Part shown: in pieces, positions 22,201 through 35,091 of the stretch
How the letters are laid out: each line of letters starts with the position of its first letter
Position numbering within the stretch: the stretch's first letter is position 1
NCBI RefSeq assembly: GCF_004959775.1
Contig: NZ_SJZG01000006.1
Span: 1-38,873, forward strand
DNA: 38,873 nucleotides
Origin: Agromyces sp. H66
GTDB taxonomy: Bacteria > Actinomycetota > Actinomycetes > Actinomycetales > Microbacteriaceae
Direction of reading: 5' to 3'
Notes under the pieces: generated by a model
What the model was told of the DNA's origin: nothing
Databases searched by the model: none
What the model saw: the letters and a program-made list of their open reading frames with translations, nothing else
Program-made: the position numbers and the translations under genes

Positions 22201-22769
22201 TCGACTCCACGCTCCCCAACCGCGACGGCGAGCGGCTCATCGACTCGAGCGGCAAGACGCAGCTCTACGACGGTCGTTCGGGCGAGCCGTTCCCGTACCC
22301 CGTCTCGGTCGGCTACATGTACATCCTGAAGCTGCACCACCTCGTGGACGACAAGATCCACGCGCGCTCGACCGGTCCGTACTCGATGATCACCCAGCAG
22401 CCGCTCGGTGGAAAGGCGCAGTTCGGCGGCCAGCGCTTCGGTGAGATGGAGGTGTGGGCCCTCGAGGCCTACGGCGCCGCCTACGCGCTGCAGGAGCTCC
22501 TCACGATCAAGTCCGACGACATCCTCGGCCGCGTCAAGGTGTACGAGGCCATCGTCAAGGGCGAGAACATCCAGGAGCCCGGCATCCCCGAGTCCTTCAA
22601 GGTGCTCATGAAGGAGATGCAGTCGCTCTGCCTGAACGTCGAGGTGCTCTCGGCGGACGGCACCGCGGTGAGCCTGCGCGACACCGATGACGAGGCCTTC
22701 CGCGCCGCGGAGGAGCTCGGCATCAACATCTCCGCGCGCTTCGAGTCGTCGAACATCGACGAGATCTGA
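19278..22769 (+). CDS. rpoB: DNA-directed RNA polymerase subunit beta
   Basis: 1163 residues, normal for actinobacterial RpoB. The TTG start at 19278 gives the family N-terminus ([20 protein letters not shown]). The full set of beta signatures is present. The rifampicin region (about residues 419-455) reads [19 protein letters not shown] then [14 protein letters not shown], with wild-type-like His439 and Ser444 (equivalents of E. coli H526 and S531), predicting rifampicin sensitivity at these sites. Downstream are [32 protein letters not shown] and the C-terminal [28 protein letters not shown] block. It assembles with RpoC and alpha in core polymerase. It is transcribed from the upstream sigma-A promoter with rpoC 41 nt downstream. 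Codon use is highly biased to C-ending codons, as expected for high expression. Confidence 0.99.
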   Translation: MAAARNATTPTPKNGRGASRLSFAKVTDTLTVPDLLALQTESFDWLVGNDAWKARVEAAVEAGRQDLPETTGLEEIFEEISPIEDLGETMQLSFTNPELEPPKYTIDECKEKGKTYSAPLYVNAEFMNHLTGEIKTQTVFMGDFPLMTPKGTFVINGTERVVVSQLVRSPGVYFERTPEKTSDKDIYSARVIPSRGAWLEFEIDKRDQVGVRIDRKRKQSVTVFLKALGLTSEEILEEFAGYESIALTLEKDNILTKEEALKDIYRKLRPGEQVAAEAARALLDNFYFNPKRYDLAKVGRYKINNKLGLEAPLTDSVLTVQDIVATIKYLVALHDERETLPGRRGGKDVEIRLDVDDIDNFGNRRIRAVGELIQNQVRTGLSRMERVVRERMTTQDIEAITPQTLINVRPVVAAIKEFFGTSQLSQFMDQNNPLAGLTHKRRLSALGPGGLSRDRAGVEVRDVHPSHYGRMCPIETPEGPNIGLIGSLASFARINSFGFIETPYRRVVNGKVTEQIDYLTAMEEDDYIVAQANAPLKADGHFQEERVLARKKGGEVDLFPADEIGYMDVSPRQMVSVATSLIPFLEHDDANRALMGANMQRQAVPLLRSDSPFVGTGMEGYAAVDAGDVITADKPGVVAEVSADSVTVQLDEGGTQTYYLRKFDRSNQGTSYNNRVIVSAGDRIEAGEVVADGPATDNGELALGKNLLVAFMPWEGHNFEDAIILSQNLVKDDVLSSIHIEEYEVDARDTKLGKEEITRDLPNVSPDLLADLDERGIIRIGAEVRPGDILVGKVTPKGETELSAEERLLRAIFNEKSREVRDTSLKVPHGEQGTIIGVKVFDAQDGDDELGSGVNQRVVVYIAQKRKITEGDKLAGRHGNKGVISKILPVEDMPFLADGTPVDVILNPLGIPGRMNFGQVLETHLGWVAKQGWKVEGKPSWAKRLPEAAHEAAPGTKVATPVFDGALEEEIAGLLDSTLPNRDGERLIDSSGKTQLYDGRSGEPFPYPVSVGYMYILKLHHLVDDKIHARSTGPYSMITQQPLGGKAQFGGQRFGEMEVWALEAYGAAYALQELLTIKSDDILGRVKVYEAIVKGENIQEPGIPESFKVLMKEMQSLCLNVEVLSADGTAVSLRDTDDEAFRAAEELGINISARFESSNIDEI

Positions 22770-22810
22770 ACCCGGCCAGAACGACGACTGAGACTTTTCT
22801 AGGAGAGAAA

Positions 22811-26707
<3,897 letters not shown>

Positions 26708-26720
26708 TCGTCGCAACACC

Positions 26721-26754
26721 CCGAAGGGCCCCGGAGCGATCCGGGGCCCTTCGG
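26721..26754 (+). terminator. terminator of the rpoBC operon
   Basis: A perfect 15-bp stem (CCGAAGGGCCCCGGA arm) with a four-base GCGA loop. It starts 13 bases past the rpoC stop and has no U-tract. Confidence 0.9.
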
Positions 26755-26844
26755 CGTCCCGGGACATCCGGATGTCGCGAGCCCGGCCGGGTCGGCGTGC
26801 CGCGAAGCGCCGCGCGGCTGCCTCGAATGGCCGTCGCGCCTTGT

Positions 26845-26850
26845 TACAGT
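26845..26850 (+). promoter_or_regulatory. -10 box TACAGT of the membrane-protein gene
   Basis: TACAGT lies 43 bases before the ATG at 26894, with AAGGAG as ribosome site. No clear -35 is seen. Confidence 0.45.
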
Positions 26851-26893
26851 GGCCGAATCGGCGGGTGCGACGGCGCCCGGAAGGAGCGCGATC

Positions 26894-27931
26894 ATGAGCA
26901 GCACGACTCCCGGATCCGAACCGGAGCGCCCGCACGACGCGGACGGACACGAGCCGCCCACGTCCGAGCGCGAGGCCGACGTGACCGACGAGGGCCTGCC
27001 GTCGCCCGAATCCGAGCCGGTGCCCCCGGCCGAGGCATCGGAACCCGCGGCATCCGACCCGGCGGCATCCGAACCCGCGGCATCCGAACCCGCGGTGCCC
27101 GAACCGGCTGAGGAGCCGCTCGAGTCGCCCGACGCCACCGCCCGGCTCGACGCCGCCGTCGAACGGGCGAACGCCGCGCACGGGGCATCCGATGCAGACG
27201 ACGACGGCGACGTGCAGGACGCGGTGCCCGAACCGGTACCGGCGGACACCGTGCGGCGCGAGACCTACGTGCCGGCCGCCACCGTCGCCGCCCCCGGGAT
27301 CGCCGCGGGCGCCGCCACCGTCGCGCCGGAGCCCGAGGTGGTTCCGCCTCCCGCCCCGGCCCCGGCCCCGCAGACCGTCTACGTGCAGGCTCCGGCACCC
27401 CCCAAGCTCCGCAGCAATCGCGGGTTCGGCGTGCTCGTGGCCCTCATCGGCGCCGTCGTCTTCGCCCTCCTGTATGCGGGTGTCGCGTACCTGCTCCTGC
27501 TCGCACGCGGCGACACCGCCGAGACGACCGACGCGTTCGTGGACTTCCTGCTGAGCCCGGTGTTCTGGGTGCCTTCCCTGGCGTTCCTCCTCGGGTTCGC
27601 GTTGCTCGCCGCGATCGTGAACCGTGGGGCCTGGTGGTACTACGCCGTGTTCGGCCTGCTCGTGGCGGCGCTCGTGTACTTCGCCTACATCGGTGGAGCC
27701 GTGCTCAGCGTGCAGGCGTGGCGGCTGCCGGTCGACGACTCGGCGGGCTTCCTGCGCGAGCGCTGGCTCGACCCCTTCGCGATCGCCGCCTTCGTGATCG
27801 CCCGCGAGATCCCCATCTGGTTCGGCGGCTGGCTCGCGGCTCGCGGTCGCGCGGTCACCGAGCGCAATCGCATCGCCCGCGAGACGTACGAACGCGAGCT
27901 CGCGGCCGGGCCGCAGCCCCAGCGGTCCTGA
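26894..27931 (+). CDS. membrane protein with acidic Ala/Pro/Glu-rich N-terminal tail, unknown function
   Basis: A 345-residue protein. The first about 170 residues are low-complexity and acidic, including a short repeat of ASEPAASDPAASEPA type built from in-frame GCATCCG units. Next comes a Pro-rich stretch (PAPAPAPQTVYVQAPAPPK), then about four to five membrane helices: GVLVALIGAVVFALLYAGVA, FWVPSLAFLLGFALLAAIV, YYAVFGLLVAALVYFAYIGG and FAIAAFVIAREIPIWFGGWL. It ends in a basic tail. There is no signal peptide, so the acidic tail should be cytoplasmic. I do not recognise a functional family. ATG 26894 is chosen for its AAGGAG; the in-frame ATG at 26849 has no ribosome site and overlaps the -10 box. 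Confidence 0.85.
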   Translation: MSSTTPGSEPERPHDADGHEPPTSEREADVTDEGLPSPESEPVPPAEASEPAASDPAASEPAASEPAVPEPAEEPLESPDATARLDAAVERANAAHGASDADDDGDVQDAVPEPVPADTVRRETYVPAATVAAPGIAAGAATVAPEPEVVPPPAPAPAPQTVYVQAPAPPKLRSNRGFGVLVALIGAVVFALLYAGVAYLLLLARGDTAETTDAFVDFLLSPVFWVPSLAFLLGFALLAAIVNRGAWWYYAVFGLLVAALVYFAYIGGAVLSVQAWRLPVDDSAGFLRERWLDPFAIAAFVIAREIPIWFGGWLAARGRAVTERNRIARETYERELAAGPQPQRS

Positions 27932-27940
27932 CCTGCTCCG

Positions 27941-27973
27941 GTGCCGCACGCCCGAGGTCGGGGCGGGCGGCAC
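27941..27973. terminator. hairpin between convergent genes, probably a bidirectional terminator
   Basis: A 13-bp stem with one mismatch (27941-27953 with 27961-27973) and a seven-base loop, 10 nt after the stop of the membrane-protein gene. The next gene on the minus strand ends at 28091 and converges on it. Confidence 0.6.
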
Positions 27974-28090
27974 TCGCGCGCGCCCCGGTACGCTGCTGAG
28001 TCGGGGATGGTGACCACTCCCCATCGACATGCGCGCCCGCGATCACGGCGACCTTGCGGCCGGATCGGGATGAGCTCGAGCTCGGCGACG

Positions 28091-28852
28091 TCAGGCGTCG
28101 CAGTCCACGACGCGATCGGCCGGTCGGGCGACCTCGATCGGCTCGCCCCACGCGCTGAAGGAGAAGGCCCCGTCGCCGCTGCCGTCACCGGCTGTGAAGC
28201 CGATCGGAAGCGGCGCTCCGGAGCGCGCGACCGTCAGTTCCCCGATGGGAGCCTCCGATCCCCCCATGACGACGGAGACCGTGGAATCGCCGGGCCGTGG
28301 CGGCTCGACCGTGAGCGACTCGCTCGAGTCGATGAGCGACGCCACCAACTCGGACGGGCGCAGGAGCGGGGCCCACTCGTCGAGGAGCGTCTGCGCACCG
28401 ACCGAGCAGACGTATCCCTGCGCCGCGGCGGCGATCCCCGTGCGCTCGGCGTAGGCGGCGTTGCCTCGCACGTAGGTCCGGCCGTCGACCATGACCAGGT
28501 CGAACTCCAGATCACCCGCGGTGATCCGGGCGGTCGCCGTGCCCGGCCGGCCGGCGTAGTCGATCGTCAGCGAGCGGCCGGGGGCGGGGTCGACGTCGGG
28601 GGTGGCGGGAACGAGCTCGGTGAATGAGCCGGAGTAGCGCACCGAGCCTGCTTCCCGAACCGAGTCCACGATCTCGGCGCCCGCGGCGTCGCCGCCGAGC
28701 AGCCAGAGCCCGTTGCCCGCGGCCGGGTCGAACGCGTCGAGGGCCACCCCGCTCGGGCTCGGTGGGGAGGAGGCCGATGCGGCGCACCCCGTCATGGCGA
28801 GCGCGCCCACGGCGACGAGGGCCACGACGGACGGATTCCGCATCCGCATCAT
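28091..28852 (-). CDS. lipoprotein of unknown function next to the type VII secretion locus
   Basis: A 253-residue lipoprotein. The basic start (MMRMRN) and hydrophobic VVALVAVGALA lead to the lipobox MTGC, with the lipidated Cys at residue 21. The mature part is rich in beta strands (SVRYSGSFTELVP, ATARITAGDLEFDLVMVDGRTYVRGNAAYAER). It resembles LppX/LprG-type lipoproteins in the pattern 'rysgs…v.g..ld..vvdg..Yv', which bind lipids in mycobacteria; that comparison is tentative. Its ATG overlaps the stop of the upstream membrane-protein gene (ATGA), so the two are coupled. It ends convergent to the rpoC-side membrane protein. Confidence 0.82.
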   Translation of the reverse strand: MMRMRNPSVVALVAVGALAMTGCAASASSPPSPSGVALDAFDPAAGNGLWLLGGDAAGAEIVDSVREAGSVRYSGSFTELVPATPDVDPAPGRSLTIDYAGRPGTATARITAGDLEFDLVMVDGRTYVRGNAAYAERTGIAAAAQGYVCSVGAQTLLDEWAPLLRPSELVASLIDSSESLTVEPPRPGDSTVSVVMGGSEAPIGELTVARSGAPLPIGFTAGDGSGDGAFSFSAWGEPIEVARPADRVVDCDA

Positions 28853-29400
28853 CGGGCCGCGTCGGCGACGCACGTGCTCTGACCGCGCTGGCCGCTGAGG
28901 GCCGACGCATCGAGGGACACCTCCGCGTCGACGCTCGCGGGGCGCACCACGAAACACGTGTCGTCGCCATAGAGTCCCGCGGCGGAGGGGATCCACGCCT
29001 CGGTGCCCCGGATCAGCTGGGTGAGGTCGACGACCTCGCCGTTGCCGTGCACCGCGAACATGGAATACGCGTCGTCGGGGCCGTTCCAGTCGAGGTGGGC
29101 GTTGCCGGCGTCATCCGAGATCGAGAGGCCGGTCACCTGCACCGAGTCATCGGTGACCGCCGCGATGACGAACCAGGCGGCGGCACCGAGGAGGGCGAGG
29201 ACGGTGAGCCCGACGCTGACGAGGAATGCCGGATGGAGCCACCACTTGCGTTCGCGTTGCGGCGCTTCGGCCAACTCGGGGAGGACGGAGCCGGTCGAGC
29301 CGAGCGGGCGCACGACATCCGATCCATGGAGTCGGGTCTGACCGGCGGAGGAGCCGAGACTCGGGCGTTGGATCGTCTGCGGCCGTGGGCGGTCGAGCAT
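28849..29400 (-). CDS. single-pass membrane protein with extracytoplasmic domain, unknown function
   Basis: A 183-residue protein. A cytoplasmic N-terminus (about 60 residues, Pro/Arg-rich) is followed by RERKWWLHPAFLVSVGLTVL and further hydrophobics (one membrane helix, about 63-90). An extracytoplasmic beta-rich domain (ISDDAGNAHLDWNGPDDAYSMFAVHG) follows, with two Cys (DDTCFV and STCVAD) that could form a disulfide. I choose ATG 29400 because GAAGGGGAG precedes it; the ATG at 29496 falls inside the promoter. It heads an operon with the lipoprotein and diverges from the secreted Ig-like gene of the T7SS locus, suggesting shared regulation. No known family is recognised. Confidence 0.75.
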   Translation of the reverse strand: MLDRPRPQTIQRPSLGSSAGQTRLHGSDVVRPLGSTGSVLPELAEAPQRERKWWLHPAFLVSVGLTVLALLGAAAWFVIAAVTDDSVQVTGLSISDDAGNAHLDWNGPDDAYSMFAVHGNGEVVDLTQLIRGTEAWIPSAAGLYGDDTCFVVRPASVDAEVSLDASALSGQRGQSTCVADAAR

Positions 29401-29490
29401 CGCTCCCCTTCGTCGATGGCGGAACGGCCGACTCGCCGGCGCGTGATCGAGTGCTGCGCACAGGCGCACCGGGCGGTCGACGCCGACCGC

Positions 29491-29499
29491 TAGCATACT
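29491..29499. promoter_or_regulatory. overlapping divergent -10 boxes
   Basis: TAGCATACT contains TAGCAT or CATACT for the plus-strand secreted-protein gene. On the other strand it contains TATGCT for the membrane-protein/lipoprotein pair. It is the only AT-rich patch in the 149-bp divergent spacer. Assignment is by consensus only. Confidence 0.45.
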
Positions 29500-29549
29500 A
29501 ACTCGGGCGCTCCGGCGCCTGTGCCGGCTGAGGCGACGACGGGAGGACG

Positions 29550-30653
29550 ATGGCGGGGGCGACGTGGCGGGGCGGTCTCGTCACGCTCCTCGCAGTGACC
29601 ATCGCCGCAGCGGCCTCCGCGCCTTCATCCACGTCCGCCGCGAACGCCTCCGAGCCCGATCTCCTGCCGTCGGGCCCGACGCGGATCGACGTCCCGTATC
29701 TCGGGACCGCGACCATCGAGCCCGCCGAAGGCTGGCAGATCAGCGACTGCACGGGTCCGGTCGCGTCGTCGCCGCTCGTCGTCGCGTGCGACGCCACCCG
29801 GATCGAACTGGCCGCCACGGGCTTCGACCCGGATGCCGACCCCGTCACGATTCCGGTCGGGCTCACGAACGGGCGCACCGACCTGGCCTTCGACTACGTC
29901 GTGGCGACGGCCCCGCCCGAGGCGCCCTCCGTCACCCCCACCCGCCCGGCGACACCGGTGGCAGCGGGCTCGGTGTCGCTCGTGCCGATCAGCGATCTCG
30001 GAGTGGAGTGCACGGTCTGCGCGGAGCGTGGAGCACTCGAGGTGGTCGACGTCCGTCCGGCGACGGCGGGCAGTGCGATTGCGACGTCCACGCACGTCGT
30101 GTTCCGAGCGGCCGCCGGCTACGCGGGCGAGGCCGAGATCGTGATCCGCTTCGTCGACGACTTCGGGACCGCATCGCCCGAGTCGACCCTGGTCATCCCC
30201 GTCACCCGTCCCGGTCCGGCCGAGCTCATCGCGCTCAACGTCTTCGCACCGCTCGATCCGGCCGGCTCGACCACGGTGGATCTCGCGTCCCTGGTGTTCT
30301 CGAACGGCGATGCGGAAGTGTTCTTCACCGGGTGCGGTGCCCCCGTGCATGGCGGCGTCGTCTGCGGAGCCGACGGGATCGCGGAGTACACGACGCTCGC
30401 CGACGTGGCGGTGGACCAGTTCGGTTTCGCGGTCGCCTCGGCCGATGGCGAGCAGTCGACCGGCTCGGTCACGCTCGTCCGGGCGGGCGGTGACCTGCCC
30501 ACCGAGGGCCTTGTCCCGGCATCCGGACGGGTTGGTGGCGGCGCGGTCGCCGCTGCGGTCGTGCCGGCCCGGCCGGTCGGGCCCCGAGGCGACGAGCGCG
30601 CCGGCCTGTTCGCGTCGCTCATCGGCATATTGGACCGGGTGGGCGCGCGATGA
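29550..30653 (+). CDS. secreted Ig/cadherin-like protein at the head of the type VII secretion operon
   Basis: A 367-residue exported protein. It has a signal peptide (WRGGLVTLLAVTIAAAASA, cleavage about residue 32), then beta-rich repeats of surface-protein type (DPVTIPVGLTNGRTDLAFDYVV; ATSTHVVFRAAAGYAGEAEIVIRFVDDFG). Several Cys pairs occur (SDC…ACD, ECTVC, TGCG…VCG), consistent with disulfides outside the cell. The C-terminal 40 residues are Gly/Val/Arg-rich with a weak amphipathic end and no sortase or clear membrane anchor. GGGAGG lies just before ATG 29550. It sits 22 nt upstream of the EccC/EssC-like gene, so it is probably in the same operon and may be a secretion-apparatus or surface component. 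That role is inference. Confidence 0.8.
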   Translation: MAGATWRGGLVTLLAVTIAAAASAPSSTSAANASEPDLLPSGPTRIDVPYLGTATIEPAEGWQISDCTGPVASSPLVVACDATRIELAATGFDPDADPVTIPVGLTNGRTDLAFDYVVATAPPEAPSVTPTRPATPVAAGSVSLVPISDLGVECTVCAERGALEVVDVRPATAGSAIATSTHVVFRAAAGYAGEAEIVIRFVDDFGTASPESTLVIPVTRPGPAELIALNVFAPLDPAGSTTVDLASLVFSNGDAEVFFTGCGAPVHGGVVCGADGIAEYTTLADVAVDQFGFAVASADGEQSTGSVTLVRAGGDLPTEGLVPASGRVGGGAVAAAVVPARPVGPRGDERAGLFASLIGILDRVGAR

Positions 30654-30675
30654 GCGCCTCAGAAGGGTGGAATGG

Positions 30676-33600
30676 ATGACGCTTCGCGTCACGATCGACG
30701 ACCCCGCGCAGAGCGGGGGACCTACGTCGTGGATGCTCGAGACCGACGAGGCGACCACGATCGGCGAGGTGGCTGAGTCGCTGGGCGTGCCGGCGACCCT
30801 GCTCGACCGCACCGCTGCGGCGGCCACGCCGCTTGCCCAGACACCTCTGCTGTCCGGAGCGACGCGGCCATCCCGGCCGACCTCGCAGCCTGCACCCGGC
30901 ACCATCCGCATCGAGGTGGTCGGCGGACCGTTCGCCGGCGACATCGTTCCGGTGGCGCGCGGTGCCTCCTACTCGATCGGATCGGGCGCCGAGGCGTCGA
31001 TCATGATCGCCGACCCGGCCCTCGCGCCGGTGCACGCGACGCTCGCGATCAGCTCGGCGTCGCCGACTGCGGACGGGCGAGCGGCCCCGCTGACCTCGTC
31101 GCTCGCCGGGGCGTCCGATGATGCACCGATCTGGGTCAATGGCGAACCGCTCACCGGGTCGGTCGACCTCGTCCCCGCCGATCTCGTGCAGTTGGGCAAC
31201 AGCATGCTCCGAATCGGCGTCACCCCGGCCTCCGATGCCGATCTCACGCGCGACGCGCTCGGCGACCGCGGCTTCAACCGCCCGTCGCGCATCCGACCGT
31301 CGAAGGAACAACCGGTCGTGCAGCTCCCGGGCGACAAGCCCGAGGATCCCGACCAGTCGCCGATGCCATGGCTGTCCGCCATCATCCCCGTCGTCCTCGG
31401 AGTCACGATGGCGATCGTCTTCGGACGCGCGATCATGCTGCTCATGGCTGCGGCGAGCCCCATCATGGTGGTGGGTTCGTTCCTGGCGAACCGACGCATG
31501 GCGAAGAAGCGGGGGCTGAAGACCGAGCGCCAATGGATCGATGACGTCAAGGCCGCCGGTCGGCGCATCGCCGAGCTCGCGCGGGTCCAGCGGCTCGAGG
31601 CCTGGTACCGGTTGCCGGACCCGGTGGTCGTTTCCGACATCGCCATCGCGCCCCTCGCCCGACTCTGGGAGCGGCGCCGTACCGACGACGATGCGCTGCT
31701 GCTGCGCGTCGGGGTCACCGAGGTGGCACTCGACGTCCGCTTCGAGGGCGGCGGCAAGGACCGGACGGCCTCGCGCCGAGTCGGCGTGTCGCCGGTGCCC
31801 GTCGCCGCCGACCTGCGCACGGGCGTCGTGGGCATCGCGGGCCCCGCGGATGCCGCGCGAAACGTGGCCCGCGCCATGCTCGCGTCGTTCAGCACCCTCC
31901 GTTCGCCCCGGGACGCGGAGGTCGTGATCATCTGCGACGCCGCCGACTCCGCTGCCTGGGAGTGGGCGCAGTGGCTGCCGCACGCACAGTCGGGCGGCAC
32001 GGTGCCCGCGATGTTCGGCAACACCGACGACAGCCGCCGCGAACGTATCCGTGAGGCGGCGGTGATGCTCGAACACCGGGTGCGCGCTGCCGGCCAGCGT
32101 GGGGCGGAAGCTCCCGGCGATGTCGTGATCGTCGTGGACGGCGCGCGCGACTTCCGAATGCTGCCCGGCATGGTGCCCCTGCTCGAGCACGGCCCAGCAC
32201 ACGGCATCCATGTCATCGCCCTCGACACGGAGCGCGCACGGCTGCCCGAGGAGGCCAGGAGCATCGTCGTGATCGACCCCGTGGAGCCCTCCATCGCGCG
32301 CTTCGAGACGGGTTCGGAGTACTTCCCGACCGTGCTGCTCGACGGACTCTCGCTCGTGCGGGCCGAGGAGCTCGCACGGAGCCTCTGCTCGATCCGCCAC
32401 GTGAGCGGGGTCGGCGACGACGCGATGCTCCCCACGAGCGTGCGCATGGTCGAACTCCTCAAGATCGATCTCGACGATCCCGACCAGCTCGTCGATCGCT
32501 GGCGGCGGCAACCCCGCAACACCTTCGTGGTGGTCGGAGCCAACGCCGACGGCGAGTTCGCGCTCGATATCTCACGGGACGGCCCCCACGCGCTCGTGGC
32601 CGGCACGACGGGATCCGGCAAGTCGGAATTCCTGCAGGCGCTCGTCGTCAGTCTCGCGATGGCGAACCGCCCTGACGCACTCAACTTCGTCCTCGTCGAC
32701 TACAAGGGCGGCTCCGCGTTCGCGGATTGCGAGCGACTCCCGCACACGGTCGGCATGGTCACGAACCTCGACGCCCGCGAGACGGAGCGCGCGCTCGCAT
32801 CCCTCGACGCCGAGTTGAAGCGCCGCGAACGAGTCCTCCGGGACATGAACGCGAAGGACGTCGACGGTGCCTGGGCCAAGGATCCCGAGGCAGCCGCTCG
32901 CGGGGGACTCGCCCGGCTGATGATCGTGATCGACGAGTTCGCCGAGCTGAAGACCGAGCTTCCGGAATTCATCGACGGACTGGTGCGGATCGCTCGGGTG
33001 GGTCGCTCGCTCGGCGTCAACCTCGTGCTCGCCACGCAGCGCCCCTCGGGAGTCGTGACGCCGGAGATGCAGTCGAACATCAACCTCCGGGTCGCGCTGC
33101 GCGTCACCGATCGCTCGGATTCGAGTGACATCCTGGGGTCCGGGGAAGCGGCGCTCATCAGCGCCGCGACGCCGGGACGCGGCTACGTGCGGCTCGGTCC
33201 GTCGGCGTCCCCATCGGGATTCCAGACCGCACGCGTGGCAGGCATCCGGCCCGGCGCCCAGCGTGCCGTGAAGGTGCTGCCCCGCAAGGCGCCGCTCGAG
33301 TGGGCTTCGCTGGGGTTCCCCGCGAAGTACCCCCCGTCGGCGCCGACCCACGCGGTGAACACCGACCATGACGACACCGACCTTCGGGCCCTCGTCAACC
33401 TCATCACGGCCGCAACCGTTCAACTCGGCATTCCGAAGAACCCGTCGCCGTGGCTCGTCCCGCTCCCCACCGTGCTCCCGCTCGAACGGTTCGAGGACCA
33501 CCGGGTGGCGCCGACGTCGATCGTGCTCGGACTCGAGGACGTGCCGGGCGAGCAGTCGCAGCGGGCCCTCACCTGGGACGTCGTCGACGGCTCCCACGTG

Positions 33601-35016
33601 CTGTTCCTCGGCGGCTCGATGTCCGGTCGCACGACCGCATTGCGCACCATGCTCGGGCAGACGGTGCAGCAGTTCTCACCGGCGGACCTCCACCTCTACG
33701 TGATCGACTTCGGCAACGGCGCGCTGCTCCCGTTCGTCGATGCACCGCACTGCGGTGCCGTGGTCACCCAGCTCGATGCCGACCGGCTGCCCCGACTCGT
33801 CCAGCGGCTCCTCGATGAGCTCGGGCATCGTCAGGCCGTGCTGTCGAACGCGGGTGTCGGTCATATCCGCGAGCAGCGGGCGCAGGCGGAGCCGGCAGAG
33901 GCGCTGCCGTACATGATCGTCGCCATCGACGGCTGGGAGCGGATGCTGTCGACGATGAACCCCGACCAACTGGTCACCTTCCGCGACCAGTTCATGCGCG
34001 TCCTGCGAGAGGGACCCGCGGTCGGGCTGCGAGTGCTCCTCACCGGCGATCGTGGGATCTCCGGCGACAAGATCACCTCGTTCATCGACGAGCAGTACGC
34101 CCTGCCGATGCGCGACGTCAGCGATTACCGCACGGCCGGCATCCTGGCCAGGGACATCCCCCTGGACCTGCCGCCCGGCCGCGTGCTCTACGGCAGCAAC
34201 GGCGCCGAGGCGCAGCTGGCCGTGCTGGTGCGAGACACACGAGGCGAGGCCCAGACCACCGCGCTCCGGCGCACCGTCGAGCTGGTTCGCGACCACTTCG
34301 ACCAGTTCGGTCAGCTCGCAGAGCTGCCGAGGCCGTTCCGTGTCGACCCGCTGCCGGCGTACCTCGCCCTCACGGCCGCCTACGACCTTCCACTCGGCGA
34401 CTCGGGACCCGCCGACGGGCCGGTCGTGGCCGTGGGCGGTGACCTGCTTTCGCGATTCACGCTCGACTGGCCGGCCGAGGGTGGCTTCGTGGTCACCGGC
34501 ACGCGCAAGTCCGGCCGGTCGTCGACGCTTGCGGCGGTCGTGCACCAACTCGCGTGGCGGAAGGAGCCGATCGTCGTCGTCTCGGCTCGGCAGTCGATCC
34601 TGACGGAGGTCGCGGCCGGTCACGGCACGCCCACCATCGCTGCAGGCGACACGAGCCCGCAGCAGCTCGATGAGATCCTCGACGGTGTCGGAGATCGCGT
34701 CACCGTCGTCGTCGATGACGCGGAGCAGTTCAAGAACGCGCCGCTCGAGCATGCGCTGGCCGGCGTCAAGCACCGGGCCACGTTCATCGTGGCCGCGGAC
34801 ACGGAGGCGGTGTCCACCCTGTTCGGCGGCCCCATGGTCGAGGCCAAGAAGTCGCGTCGGGCGCTCGTGCTGCGGCCGGAGAGCGCGATCAACGGCACGC
34901 AGGTGATCGGATCGCCCATTCCCAAGTTCATGCTCGGCCGGGCGTCGGCCGGTGCCGGAGCGCTCTCCACCGCCTCGGGCTGGCTTCCGGTACGGGTGCC
35001 CGACATCCGCCAGTGA
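30676..35016 (+). CDS. EccC/EssC-type FtsK-SpoIIIE ATPase of a type VII secretion system
   Basis: 1446 residues. The N-terminal about 70 residues look like a small ubiquitin-like fold (inference). A FHA-like domain (about 77-185) follows, with two membrane helices near 232-275 (WLSAIIPVVLGVTMAIVFG and IMLLMAAASPIMVVGSF), then three FtsK-like ATPase domains. Domain 1 is intact: Walker A GTTGSGKS at 643-650 and Walker B IVIDEF with Asp753-Glu754. Domains 2 (GGSMSGRTT) and 3 (GTRKSGRSS) have Arg in place of the Walker lysine and are probably degenerate regulatory domains, as in other EccC/EssC proteins. It powers export of WXG100 substrates, whose genes lie directly downstream. The FHA-like domain lacks the canonical Arg and Ser of phosphothreonine binding. 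ATG 30676 follows AGAAGGG. Confidence 0.95.
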   Translation: MTLRVTIDDPAQSGGPTSWMLETDEATTIGEVAESLGVPATLLDRTAAAATPLAQTPLLSGATRPSRPTSQPAPGTIRIEVVGGPFAGDIVPVARGASYSIGSGAEASIMIADPALAPVHATLAISSASPTADGRAAPLTSSLAGASDDAPIWVNGEPLTGSVDLVPADLVQLGNSMLRIGVTPASDADLTRDALGDRGFNRPSRIRPSKEQPVVQLPGDKPEDPDQSPMPWLSAIIPVVLGVTMAIVFGRAIMLLMAAASPIMVVGSFLANRRMAKKRGLKTERQWIDDVKAAGRRIAELARVQRLEAWYRLPDPVVVSDIAIAPLARLWERRRTDDDALLLRVGVTEVALDVRFEGGGKDRTASRRVGVSPVPVAADLRTGVVGIAGPADAARNVARAMLASFSTLRSPRDAEVVIICDAADSAAWEWAQWLPHAQSGGTVPAMFGNTDDSRRERIREAAVMLEHRVRAAGQRGAEAPGDVVIVVDGARDFRMLPGMVPLLEHGPAHGIHVIALDTERARLPEEARSIVVIDPVEPSIARFETGSEYFPTVLLDGLSLVRAEELARSLCSIRHVSGVGDDAMLPTSVRMVELLKIDLDDPDQLVDRWRRQPRNTFVVVGANADGEFALDISRDGPHALVAGTTGSGKSEFLQALVVSLAMANRPDALNFVLVDYKGGSAFADCERLPHTVGMVTNLDARETERALASLDAELKRRERVLRDMNAKDVDGAWAKDPEAAARGGLARLMIVIDEFAELKTELPEFIDGLVRIARVGRSLGVNLVLATQRPSGVVTPEMQSNINLRVALRVTDRSDSSDILGSGEAALISAATPGRGYVRLGPSASPSGFQTARVAGIRPGAQRAVKVLPRKAPLEWASLGFPAKYPPSAPTHAVNTDHDDTDLRALVNLITAATVQLGIPKNPSPWLVPLPTVLPLERFEDHRVAPTSIVLGLEDVPGEQSQRALTWDVVDGSHVLFLGGSMSGRTTALRTMLGQTVQQFSPADLHLYVIDFGNGALLPFVDAPHCGAVVTQLDADRLPRLVQRLLDELGHRQAVLSNAGVGHIREQRAQAEPAEALPYMIVAIDGWERMLSTMNPDQLVTFRDQFMRVLREGPAVGLRVLLTGDRGISGDKITSFIDEQYALPMRDVSDYRTAGILARDIPLDLPPGRVLYGSNGAEAQLAVLVRDTRGEAQTTALRRTVELVRDHFDQFGQLAELPRPFRVDPLPAYLALTAAYDLPLGDSGPADGPVVAVGGDLLSRFTLDWPAEGGFVVTGTRKSGRSSTLAAVVHQLAWRKEPIVVVSARQSILTEVAAGHGTPTIAAGDTSPQQLDEILDGVGDRVTVVVDDAEQFKNAPLEHALAGVKHRATFIVAADTEAVSTLFGGPMVEAKKSRRALVLRPESAINGTQVIGSPIPKFMLGRASAGAGALSTASGWLPVRVPDIRQ

Positions 35017-35033
35017 CACTGCATCCACCGCCA

Positions 35034-35039
35034 TACACT
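35034..35039 (+). promoter_or_regulatory. possible -10 box TACACT before the FHA gene
   Basis: TACACT lies 52 bases upstream of the GTG at 35092, in the 75-bp gap after the ATPase gene. No matching -35 is present. The gene may also be read through from the operon. Confidence 0.3.
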
Positions 35040-35091
35040 TGAGCGGGCGCGCTCCGCGACCCGCGCCGCTGACGAAAGGACGTGCTCCCCC

